Assembly (NCBI GenBank): GCA_016946835.1
Contig: JACVTC010000158.1
Coordinates: forward strand, 250,001 to 295,000
DNA: 45,000 nucleotides
Direction of reading: 5' to 3'
DNA from: Neocallimastix lanati (nom. inval.)
Lineage: Eukaryota > Neocallimastigomycota > Neocallimastigomycetes > Neocallimastigales > Neocallimastigaceae
A program made the translations under genes and the position numbers. Below are positions 1-11,600 of this stretch, piece by piece; position 1 is the first letter of the stretch; each line of letters opens with the position of its first letter. The notes beneath the pieces are model-generated. The model did not search any database, was not told the DNA's origin, and saw only the letters and a program-made list of their open reading frames with translations.

Positions 1-894
1 AAATTGATTTTTTTTTTCTTTAAAAAAAAAAGAAATTGAAAAATAAAATAAAAGTAAAATAAAATAAAAGAAAATTAAGAATAGTAAAATAAATAATATT
101 AAAATAATGTATATAAAATAAAATATGTATATTATATTTATTTTATTAATAATAAAAAAATTATATAAAAGATATTACTATTTTTTTTTTTTTTTTTTTT
201 AAATATTTATACTATTAAATTATGTAAATAAAGTATGTTACTAAGAATTTAGTTTTTTATTTTATAAATGAATCTTCCATTTTTATTTTTATAATTATCT
301 TTATTTTTATAACTTTGTTTATATTGTAATGATTAAATTTATGAGATTAATTATTATTTTCTTTAAAGGAGAATACATATATAACATTTTAAAATATATA
401 TCGCTATAAAAATATCGATATTAGATGATATATATAAAAAGAATGAAGATTGTATTTAATTTCAATTTAAATTATCAAAAAAATTTGTGATCTATATTAA
501 TAATTTAATGTAATGGTTAATAATATTTATGGATATATAAATAAAACAATTATAAATTGAAAATATAAATTATTTATGTAAAAGTTATAAAAGTTATTAA
601 TATATACATAAACATTAAAATTAAAATTAAATTGTTAAAGGAGTGAAATATTTCTTATTTAAATAATTATTGAAGTTTTTACTAAAAAAAAAAATTTATT
701 AATTATTTTTATTATATTAATTATTTATTATTTGTTTATTTATTTATTAATAATTTATTTATTTATTAATTATAATTTATTTTTTTTAAAAAACTAATTT
801 ATTATATTATATATTATATTTTTTTTATATTAAAATTTGTCTAACCAAAAAATTTTTTATTTAAATTATTTATATATAAATATTTTTGTATTTT

Positions 895-925
<31 letters not shown>

Positions 926-2113
926 TTTCTTCACACTCAATTTTGTCATTTAAGATTAAGTCTTATTAAAATAAAAAAAAAAGAAACTAAACAATAAAGC
1001 AATAAAGAAGAAATAAAATATAATAAAAATAAGATAATAAATAAATTTATATATATATATAAAGGAAAATAATAATAAATATTTATATATAAAAAATAAA
1101 ATAATAATAAAAGTAAAAAATTTAAAAAAAAAACAAAAAAAAACAAAAAAAACAAAAAAAAAAAAAAAAACAAAAAAAAAAAAAAAAAAAAGGAAAAAAA
1201 TTTTATTTGCATTTTAAAAATAAATAAATTTTAGCTTATTGATTAGTTTTATCTTAGTTTTTTAGATTACAGACTTTGTAAGTTATATTTTTATAAAATA
1301 AATATATTTAAATAATAGTAAATTATATAAAAAAAGTAAATAAAATAAACCTGATAAATGTATAGGGCAAATAATATAAAATATATAAGTAATATTTTAT
1401 ATGAATATAAAAAGTTATAAAAAAAAATATTACTAATAGATATCAGAAGAAATAGATATTTATTATAATCATATTTTTAATAAATAAATAGAAATTTAAA
1501 CTAAATATAATAATATATTAAAGAAAAAAAAAATAAATATATAAATTAAAAATATATTCTTAGTTAATGTTGGTAAATAATTATCAGTCATTAATAGATA
1601 ATAATTTAAGTAATAAAGATATAATTTAAATAAAAATGAGAAGAAAAAAAAAAAGAAAAGTAATAAAGATTTATAGTAACAAAGATTTTATTTATTTACT
1701 TATTTATTATATGTTAAATAAAAAAGGTATACTTAATATACTTAATATAAACAATAGAAATTTGTGAAATAAAAAATAAAGTAATATATATTAAATTGGA
1801 ATAATATCAGTAAAATATTCATAATATTAAATAATAATAATAAATTGAAATAATTAAAACTATTTATAAAGTATATTAAATAGAAATAAAATAGGAAGAA
1901 AAAATAAAAAATGAATTTAAATTTATAATTTATATATTTTTCAGTATAAAAAAATATAAAAAATAGTAAAAAATTTAATAAAATAAATTAGAAAAAGATA
2001 AATGTTGATAAACTAATATTATAATAATTTTGTAAAGTTTATACTAACGAAATAATAAAATAATAATTTCTTGATAACTTTGTATTAATATAGAATAGAT
2101 AAAATAAGGCAAA
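1..2113. other. A/T-rich intergenic region upstream of the tricalbin gene
   Basis: Almost entirely A and T, with A or T runs (for example around 181-200, 900-924 and 1139-1191), short AT repeats and no open frame with normal amino-acid composition. The few longer frames here read as Phe/Leu/Ile/Tyr strings, which is what A/T homopolymers give. The last few hundred bases should hold the promoter and 5' leader of the gene starting at 2114, but I see no specific element. Confidence 0.7.
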
Positions 2114-5100
2114 ATGGAAACAACTGAGAACGCAAATCCAACTGTTCCTGTAAACAATACGACTGAAAATAAAACTGATACTCAAGAAGTACAATCATCT
2201 CCAGCTCCAGCTCCAACTCAACCAACTGGACAAGCTGAACCAGCTCAACCAGCTCCAGGTATTGAGGTTCAATCACAGCCAGCTACGGAAGTTCAGCCAC
2301 TACCAGCTTCAGAAGAAAAACCTACTTCAAATGTTGAAGGAGAAAATAATACAAATACTGATGCTGTTACTGATAATGAAAATGATGATACCGTTAAGGT
2401 TAATGGTAATACAGTTACTATTGATGCTCAGCCATTCGTGTCAGAACTTTTCAGCAAGAATCCAGGTGAAATTGCTAAAGTTTTTGATATGGATCCAAAA
2501 CAATTGAAGAAAGAACAAAATAAATTAAAGAAGAAGGGTTCTGTTATGGATAACAAATATGCTAATTTATTCTTATTACAAAGTATAAGAGATGAATGTG
2601 GTATTCTTGTTATGGGTTGTTTAGCTTCTTGGTTATTAACTCGTATAGGATTTTCTATTTATTGGACTATTTTTGTTATGGCTGCTACGCTTATGTCATA
2701 TATTACCTATAATAATCGTAAGAAGCATTTATACTATAATAAAGAAAGAAAAGCCTACCAACAAAAAGTATAGTATTATTTGTTTAGTAGTTAAATATAA
2801 TGAAATGTTTCTTATTATGATTAGTTTTTCTAAATAATTTATAAAAATTAAATAATTATCATTTAGATAGTTAATAACTTTTAACGATAAGTATTAATTA
2901 TTGCTAATAAATTATTTTAAATAAAAAAATTATTTTAATTAAATTACTCTGAATGTAGGTAAGATTGAATTCAGAAAATCCTGAAACATTAAATTGGTTA
3001 AATTATATTCTTAGAAAGGCATGGCCAACTGCTGAACCATTAATTGGTGGAATAGTTATGGAAAATGTTAACGGTATCTTGGATGGTATTGAAATTGGTC
3101 TTGTAAGTTTTTATATATTGTATTTAATTTTTTTTTAAGTTGTTAATTCTTTTTTAAATATCTTTATTAATTTTGTACATATTTAATTTATATAAATATT
3201 ATGAATAGGATTCAATTAAAATTACTGAATTTTCGTTAGGTACAGAAGCCCCAAAGTTAATGGAAATGTGCCCAAGTACTGATTCTGATCCAAATGTTAT
3301 TGTAAGATTTATTAATTACCCAGAATAGATATATTTATTAAACTTAATACTAATTTTTTTTTCTAATTGTTAATAATACTTAAATTTTAAATATTTACAT
3401 CTATAGAAATTTACTTGCCTTGCCAAGTATGAACCACTTGATGAAAATAAAATTTCAAAATATGATATTGAATCTGGTGAAAAGAGAGCATCCAAAATTG
3501 TTCTTGGTATTAAGCCATCTAGTATTGTACCAAATATTCCAACTCAAGTTACTAATATACTTTTTATTGGAAAAGTAAGTTTAAAAACCAAATATAGTAA
3601 TATAAAAATTCATTAGTTTTTTATTTTATTTATTTATGTTTTTAAAATAATTTAATTAATTATTAATAATAATTAATTTTTTTTAGTTATTATTTGTCAT
3701 TACTACAATGGAATCTTTCCCATATGTTAGAAAGGTTGAATTTACTTTTGTTGAACAACCAAATATTAGTTGGGATTTAAAACCATTAAGTGCTGGTATT
3801 GATATTATGAAGGTAAATAAAAAAAATGGAAAAATATAACCTAAAAGATTATATATTATATATATATATTTTATAAGTTATGTTTAATATTAAAAATTCA
3901 TTTAAAATATTTATTTATCAATAATTAAAGTTTGGTTTAGATAATGCAATTGATATGATTGTTAAAAAGATTATAGCTGGTATAGCTTTAGAACCAACAA
4001 GAATTACACTTGAGATTAAAGATATGATTGAGTCTATGACCTTAGATCAACCAATTGGTCTTCTTAAGCTTAACTTCTATGAAGGTAAGGACTTAAAGAA
4101 TACAAGTAAATTGGGTGGTAAGGATGACCCATATGCTAAATTTTCTATTAATGGAAATGAACTTGCTAGGACTAAAATTATTGGTAATGATCTTAATCCA
4201 TCTTGGAACCATACTGAATATGTTATCGTATCTGGACTTATTTATGCTGATCCAAAGAATAATTCTGATTTAGCAATAATTGAAGTCATGTCCGACAATA
4301 ATCTTAAAAAAGATAATGTTATGGGACGTGTTGAAAACTTCTATTTACGTCAATATATTGCTTTATGTGAAATTGAGAATAGAAAGAAGCTTGAAATTGA
4401 AAGAGAAGCTCTTTTTATTGAAAACCTTAATAGGCAAGGTATTACTGATGAAAAAGAAATTGCTCGTCTAAGAAAAGAAGAAAATAAGAAGAGAAAGAAG
4501 GAATTAGCTCAAAGAGAAAAGAATAAGAGTTTTGCTCAAAACTTACTTAGTAGCTTAGAAGTTTCAGCTGAAGAATACATTAATAGTTTAAATCCAGTCG
4601 AAAGAAAAGAATATATAGATAAATGGGGTGATCCATTAGTTGAAAGTGATACTGTTTTACAATTATATCAACTTGGTAAGGATAATGAAATAGATAAAAC
4701 TAAACCAGCTGGTAAAATTAGAATGGGTATTAGTTATATTCCATTAAACGTATTCAATGAAAATTTTGAAAATGATCAATCTACTGAAAAGTTTAGTGAA
4801 ACTGGTATTGCTAGAATTTGGATTTATAAGGTTCAAAAATTGGAAAAGAACCCAAATCCTTATTGTATTGCAGAAATTGATGGCCAAGAAGTTCTTAGAA
4901 CTCCAAAGAAGAAGTATAATAATAATCCTGGTTATAATAGTTTTAAGGATGTATTTATTAAAAACTTTAGTACTGCTAAATTGACTGTTACTGTTAAGGA
5001 TTCTGAAACAGGATCTGATTCTGTTCTTGGTACTTTTAGTTGGGAACTTATTGAAATTTACGAACGTCTTAAAGAAGATCCAGGGGCTAATTGGTTCAAA

Positions 5101-7182
5101 TTATCTAGTAAATTTGAAGAAGCTGTTATTAATCTTGGTCTTGAATGGAAGCCAATGATTATGAATATGAGCTCTAATATTCAAAAACCAATTGGTGTTT
5201 GCCGTTTACTTGTAAAGGGTGCTAAAAATTTAAAGAATAATGAAAAAATTGGTGTAGCTGATCCATATTCAAGAATTTATCTTTCAGGAAAGGAAATTGC
5301 TGTTACTGACATTGTTGAAAATAGTCTTAATCCAGATTTTAATGAAGTATACTATTTGATGATACGCTCAAAGAATGATAGACTTGGATTTGATATTTTT
5401 GATCACTCTGAAATGAAGAATGACCAAAAATTAGGTAAAGTTGAAATGAATATTACTGATATTTGTAGAAATATTAAAATTAATGGTGAAACAGTCCCAA
5501 TAACTGACTCTTGGAATGCTATGGAAAAACTAATGCAAAATCAAAATCTTCAAAATGGAGATGTTAGTGCTCCACTTTACGATAAACAAAATGAAGGAAA
5601 GGTACGTCAAGGTAATATTGAGTTTAATTTAAAATTCTTTGAAATTGTTGATCTTGGTTTAAATAATAATGAAACTGAAAAAGACAAACAAGAAGATACT
5701 GCTGCTCAAAATAATTTAGCTTCTGAAAATACTGATAGAACCTTTGTTAATAAGGTTAAAGATAGTAATTTACTTTCTGGTATTATTCGTGTTAAGATTT
5801 ATAGTGTTAGTGACTTGCCAAAAGCGGCTTTCTACAATATTGACTCTTACTTCGAAGATGAACCTTTCAATGTTTTATTAAGTACTCCAAGAACACCAAA
5901 ACCAAGTACTGGAGGTAATGTTGAAGCAATTGTTGAAGGTTTTGTTAGAAATTATCAAAATACTAAGATGGTATTCGGTATAAATGATAAGAACGGTAGC
6001 ACTGTTAAAAGATTAGCAACATTGTCTATTCCAATTGAACAATTAATTACTGGTAAATTGGGAATTGATGTTCCATTTATTCATATTTGTGACAATGGTA
6101 CCACTAAAATAAAACTTGGTGTTGAATATGAACCATTAAATATGCAATTAGAAAGAGGTGAACTTTCACCAGAAATGGGAACATTAAAGGTTCATATTGC
6201 TAAAGGTACTGTAAAGGGTGTGGATTCTAGTGGTACTAGTGATCCATATGTCAAGGTTATTTTTAGAGGTGAATCTGTTTATAAAACTGGTGAAATTAAA
6301 AAGACTTTAACCCCAGAATGGAATGAAAACTTTAGTCTTGATATTTCTGATCGTAAATCTAATAAATTAGTTTTCCAAGTTTATGATTGGAATAAGGTTC
6401 AAAAGGATGAACTTATAGGTCAAGGTGTCGTTCCACTTTACAGTATATATGATAAAGAAAAAGTTAGTAAAACTATTTCAATTTATAACCATAATAAAAA
6501 AGGTGACATAGAAAGTGAAGAAGCAGGAACTCTTGATCTTGATTTTGAATTTATTCCATCTCTTCACAACAAAAGAATGCGTAATCGTATAGGAAATAAT
6601 AATGCAGCATTGAAGTTAGCAGGAGGTGTTGCTGGAGGCGTTGCTAGTGGTGTTGGATCTGTTGCTGGAGGTGTTGCTAGTGGTGTTGGATCTGTTGCTG
6701 GTGGTGTTGTTGGTGGTGTTGCTAGTGGTGTTGGTAGTGTAGCACGTGGTATTGGTTTAAAGAAATCCAATAAGAGTACAGGTGGAAGTACTATTAAAAT
6801 TAAAATTATTAAGGCTGAAGGCTTAAAGGCCGTAGATAGTTCAGGTACTAGTGATCCATATGTTAAAATTGAATATCAAAAGAAAGCAATATATAAGACT
6901 AAGATTATAAAGAAGAACACAAGTCCAGTTTGGAATGAAGAATGTTCTATGAAATTCGATAGAGAGAGTTCAGAACCAGTCGTTTTTACTCTTAAGGATA
7001 ATAATGTGATTGGAAAGAGTACTCCTCTTGGTTTTGTCGAAGTTAATATCAATGAAGTTCTTTTCAACGCTGGTGAAGTATCTATTAACAGAGACTTTGA
7101 TGTTCAAAATGGTCCTGGTAAATTAACTTTACAAATTGATTGTGATGAAAGTGCTACAACCCCAACGAATGTAGAAAACTAA
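2114..7182 (+). CDS. Tricalbin-like protein (membrane hairpin, SMP domain, multiple C2 domains), six exons
   Basis: Exons by eye: 2114-2767, 2959-3102, 3209-3301, 3407-3574, 3687-3812 and 3931-7182. All junctions are phase 0, with GT donors and TAG or AAG acceptors, giving about 1478 residues. Yeast Tcb1-3 are about 1180-1545. Residues 1-110 are Pro/Thr/Glu-rich and acidic. About 161-197 is a hydrophobic double span typical of an ER hairpin anchor. Exons 2-6 (about 222-400) fit the lipid-transfer SMP domain (ETLNWLNYILRKAWP at its start). C2-like units start near 438, 687, 817, 1012, 1145 and 1349. Asp-containing calcium-loop motifs such as SDPYVK and ADPYS are clear in the units at 817, 1145 and 1349. 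Inside the first C2 region is a charged helical insertion (about 537-600). Before the last C2 is a Gly/Val/Ala/Ser-rich linker (about 1291-1335). Tricalbins tether ER to plasma membrane and move lipids. Function is inferred from this architecture. The start is the first ATG of an open exon with normal composition. Confidence 0.88.
6628..6738 (+). repeat. 33-bp coding tandem repeat in the tricalbin linker
   Basis: Two near-identical 33-bp units (6628-6660 and 6661-6693), followed by a diverged longer copy to 6738. Each encodes an 11-residue unit, VAGGVASGVGS. The units lie in frame between the last two C2 domains and give a flexible, weakly hydrophobic tract. Confidence 0.85.
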
Positions 7183-7977
7183 TAAATTTTCTTATTGTAG
7201 AATGTAATAATATTACTTGGCAATAATAATAAATATAATTGTATGTATCATACAAATTAATTATAAAAATCATAAAAAAGATCATAAAAAAAAAAGACAT
7301 TTTTATTCTTTTTATTATTATTATTTATTATTTATTATTATTATTATTATTTTATTTTATTTTATTATTTTTTTTAAATTTTCATTAAAAGTATAAATAG
7401 TTTGAAAATAATTAAATATAAAAATTTATAAATATATTCAATAGTAAACAAAGCAAATATACAAATATATAAATAAATATTAAGACAAAATATTAAAAAT
7501 ATATAAGGTAAAAAAAAAAAAAAAAAAAAAAAAATTGAAATAAAAAAAATTAAAAAATAATAATAATAGTAATAATAGTAATAATAATAATTATAGTAAA
7601 TAATAACAAATAAAATAATAATAATTAAAATATATAATTTTTTAGTCATTAAAAGAAAAAAAAATATATAAATATTTTTTTTCGTTTATTAGTAATTAAA
7701 AACAAAATAATTAACAAAGGCAAACAATATATTAAAAAAAAAAAAATTAAAATAGGCAAATAATTATATTAAAAAAAAATTTATAAAAAAAAAAATTTTT
7801 TTTTAAAATATATATTTTATTATTCATTAAATAAAATAATATATATATATTATATAAAAAAAAAAAAAAATTGTGTTGATATGTGAATGTTGTGTATGAA
7901 ATAAATAAATATATTTTTTTTTATTGTATGATAATAAATATTTAAAAGAAGATTTAAAAGTTCTAAATAAAGTTATA
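7183..7977. other. A/T-rich intergenic region between tricalbin and LINE-A
   Basis: Holds the tricalbin 3' flank and then (ATT)n, poly(A) and poly(T) tracts. No gene seen. The last bases (7977-7990) are the left copy of the LINE-A target-site duplication. Confidence 0.7.
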
Positions 7978-7990
7978 TAAAAAGGATTGA
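7977..7990 (+). repeat. Left target-site duplication of LINE-A
   Basis: ATAAAAAGGATTGA occurs here and again at 13322-13335, directly after the LINE-A poly(A) tail. The leading bases cannot be separated from the A-tail, so the certain part is about 12-13 bp. This fixes the 5' end of the element at 7991. Confidence 0.85.
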
Positions 7991-8077
7991 TCCCCGAGCA
8001 GGGGTGTACTCGATTTATGTATTTAAATCGCCTGCAAGGGGAATTAACTTTACTCTTATAAAGTAGATCCACAGTAC
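7991..8077 (+). ncRNA. Structured RNA at the extreme 5' end of LINE-A (possible pseudoknotted fold)
   Basis: The first 12 bases (7991-8002, TCCCCGAGCAGG) pair with 8031-8042 (CCTGCAAGGGGA): five pairs, a GA/AA internal loop, five pairs. Inside is a perfect 7-bp hairpin (8011-8017 with 8024-8030). A further 6-bp hairpin follows (8047-8052 with 8059-8064). GTACT at 8006-8010 can pair with AGTAC at 8073-8077, which would make a pseudoknot. The strand order resembles that of the HDV-like ribozymes found at the 5' ends of several LINEs. However, the closing stem is too long and I cannot find the conserved catalytic core, so ribozyme activity is only a hypothesis. Confidence 0.5.
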
Positions 8078-8116
8078 TGGTGCAAAATAGTAGTAAAGTT
8101 ATATTTTGTGTTAATT

Positions 8117-8146
8117 AATAACATTATGCGCAATGGTAATGTTATT
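8117..8146 (+). promoter_or_regulatory. 10-bp perfect stem-loop in the LINE-A 5' leader
   Basis: AATAACATTA at 8117-8126 is the reverse complement of TAATGTTATT at 8137-8146, with a 10-base loop. It lies in the untranslated leader. Role unknown. Confidence 0.5.
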
Positions 8147-8648
8147 GGTAAAATTTTTCTGGTGAACACTCACTGCGGAATATAATGGTGCATTTTTGGA
8201 ACATTGTTAAATAAGTTACACCCAAGAATTAGTAATACATTTTCATTGTATTTCTATTTTCATGTAGTATTACTATTCTCATGTAAGAATCTATTGTATT
8301 CAATTGTATTTCAACTTTATATTTCATGTATCACGTTGTAAGAGATTGATTCACTCTAAATCTTGTAGTAATTTATTTAACTCTTTACTAATTTTGTGCC
8401 ATTTTATTTCATCAATTCAATCTTAGTCATTAAATACTTTATGATATTCAATTTAAATAATATACTGAAAAAAGTGCTAAATCAAATTATTTTTCAATCA
8501 TTCAACAAACTACTAATTATCGAAATTATTTACTCCAAAAAGATATAAAATTATTACAATTCTCATTATACTCAAGACTTTATATTAAAAATTGACTTTT
8601 TTTTATTTTTTTTTTTAGTTATTAATTTTTAGTTTTTTTATTACTATT

Positions 8649-11600
8649 ATGGAAATCCAATTTATAAGAAATAAGAATTTCATTCTAAGAGGTTCAAGGT
8701 GCCACGGTATACCAATGGAGAATACGAAACTACTCTTTATCCGCGGACTTCGATCTTGGCCAGAAATCAAAATGAGAAGACATTTAAAGAAAACTCTGAA
8801 TGAATTAAATGATAAGGTTTTATCAGTTAAACGTATTGCTAATTTTAATGATGCATTCTTTAAAATTAAAATAGTAGGTAATGAAGAAGAATTAACATCT
8901 ATTACTGATTGTATTGTTAATAGTTTCAAACGTGCTTCAATTAATGTTATTAATTGTAGCAAAAGGAATCATAAATACAGTTTTTCTTCACTCAAAAAGA
9001 AACATTTTGCCTTATCAGAAAAAGTGAATTCATCTTATAATATCAACTTATTCACTACTTCAAATTCAAATGCAGATTCAAGTCAAAATTCAAATTCAAG
9101 TTCAAATACTGATTCATGTTCAAGTTCAAGTACTAGCTCAAGTTCAAGTTCAAGTACAAGTTTAAGTACAAGTTCAAGTACAGGTTCAAGTTCAAGTTCA
9201 AGTCCAAGTTCAAGTACAATTTCAAGTTCAAGTTCAAGTTCAAGTTCAAGTACAAGTTCCAGTTCAATTTCAAATTTATGTTTAAATTCAGTTTCAAGCT
9301 CAGATTCAAATTCAAATTTCAGTTCAATCAATTATAATAATTCCAATAATATTAATAACACTCATATTAATAATAATACAGTTAAAGAATTTTCTCTATG
9401 TGTCAGTTGGAATACTAATGGATGGAACTTTGATAAAAAAGACAGTGTTGAATTCTTTATTTCAATGTACAAACCACTTTTCTTATGCTTTCAGGAAACA
9501 GGAAATGGTTCAGGTTCTAGCAGTAAATATCCATGTCGAGTATCATTAAAAAACTACAAACATTTCTTCAAAAAAGCTAATAATGAAATTCCCGGTAAAA
9601 GAGGTCTTTATATTGGGTTTCATAATTCTTGTCAAGCCTCTCTTGAAAACAACACTTATGAGTATATTATTTCCTTGTATACTTATAATTTTTGGAATTT
9701 CACTAAATGTTCTATTGGTAATGTGTACGTACCTCATAGTGGCCATAGCCTTCATGCTAGAGCTGCTAGAATTGAAATATTGTCTTGGTTAAATAGTCAC
9801 TCTTCTCATCCTTCAATGTTGGTTGGTGATTTTAATTTACCTACTGAGAAATTAAGTAATTTGCTCTCTAAATTTAGTAATTGGAAAATTCTTCCCTTAT
9901 GGGGCTCCCCAATTTCATGGAGTAGAGGTAATAGAGAATCTGCTATAGATCATGCGATTGTCAATGATCATATGTTAGATTTACTTTCATATGGTACTTT
10001 TATTGACTTTCCCCCCATTTCGGATCATAAACCTTTATTAATAAAAGGTAAATGTTTTTCATCAGTTAATTCAGATAATTCTTTCTCTCTGCCTAAAAAG
10101 ACAGTTAAATGGGATAGATTAAAATGTATAAATGAAAAAGAATCAATTTTTGACAACAACTATTTTAGTGTATTAGAGGAAGTGATTCCAGATCCTAATA
10201 TTAGTATTGATGATATTTCAAAGAAATTTATTTCAACTTCATTCAATATTGCTAAGGAACTTAATATCACGTCAATTTCAGAAGTTCGAAAATCTTTTTT
10301 TCATATGTCGCAGAAAATATTTAATTTGCAAAAACTCAAAATGAAATTATATAAATCCATTAAAAGAAGAGGTTCTTATCATAATTTAGATGAATTTGAA
10401 GAATTAATTGATAAATATAATAGAATGTGCAAAATTATTCATCATATGTGTAATATTTATAGGAAAACTGAATACCAACATTGGATTAATACAGGATGTG
10501 AATATATGAAATCTCATAACCCTAAAAAAGCTTGGAAATGGCTTAAAACAACAGCAAAAGTAGATAAATTTAAAAATATGTCAAATTCTCCAGTAAAGGA
10601 CAAAAATGGTAAACTAGCTACTTCTACTAAAGAACAGTTAGAAGTATGGCACAATCACTATAAAAAACTTGCTTCAAGTCATTCTGATATCAATAGTGCA
10701 TTAATCGAATGGTCTAATAAATTTTCCAATGGAACAATTAGGTATACGAGACACAATGAATGGGATATAAATCAAGACATCAGTATAGAAGAAATTAGAG
10801 AAGCAATTTTGGCTACTCCAAATTATAAAGCTTCAGGCCCGGATGGAATTCCTATTGAATTTTATAAAGCTTTAATTCCTCCGGATGACGAAAATTCAGT
10901 AAATAATTCTTCTTCTGGTTTAAATTGTTTACAGAAGATATACTCAAGAATTTGGAATGGAGAATTTCCTAGCTCATGGAATGAAGCAAGTATTATATCT
11001 ATTCCTAAAAAAGGAGATGATCTATCTGATTGTGACAATTATCGAGGTATCTCTCTGATTAACAATGGTATTAAACTCATTTCGAAAATAGTCTCCAAAA
11101 GAATTTCAGAATATGGACTTAAAAATAATTTTATTAGGCCAGAGCAATTTGGATTTCGTACTAAAGAAGAATGTGTTAGTTTATTTATTTCAATTCGAGA
11201 AATTTGTCAAAGGCGTAAAAATGATAATAAAGAAACTTACCTGGCTTTTCTAGATTTAAAAAAGGCATATGATTCTGTTCCAATAGGTAATATTTTATAT
11301 AAATTAGATGCTTTAGGTATTAGAGGTAAATGTTATCAATTTATAAAAAATCTATATTTGACATCCAAAGCTAGTGTTAAAATTGATGATCAATATTCGG
11401 AATCTTTTAATATTATGAAAGGAGTTAGACAAGGTTGTCCACTATCACCAATTCTTTTCAATCTTTTTATTAATGACATTTTTAATGATGTTTCAGAACT
11501 TGGAATTCCTTTAGGCGAATCTAGATGTTGTGGTGGACTCTTTGCAGATGATATTGTTCTATGCGCACCGTCAAGAACTAAGTTGAAAAAAATGCTTAAG

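Noticed and set aside
946-1212. Phe-rich frame
   Set aside because: Product of A/T runs. No codon structure.
7827-8072. Minus-strand frame over the LINE-A 5' end
   Set aside because: Half lies in A/T flank and half in the LINE leader, crossing the insertion border. It cannot be a conserved gene.
7991-8080. Hammerhead ribozyme
   Set aside because: No CTGATGA and GAAA core in the right places. HDV-like core bases also not found, so no ribozyme class is assigned.
9083-9331. Minus-strand Glu/Leu-rich frames inside LINE-A
   Set aside because: Mirror of the TCAAGT Ser repeat of the LINE ORF.
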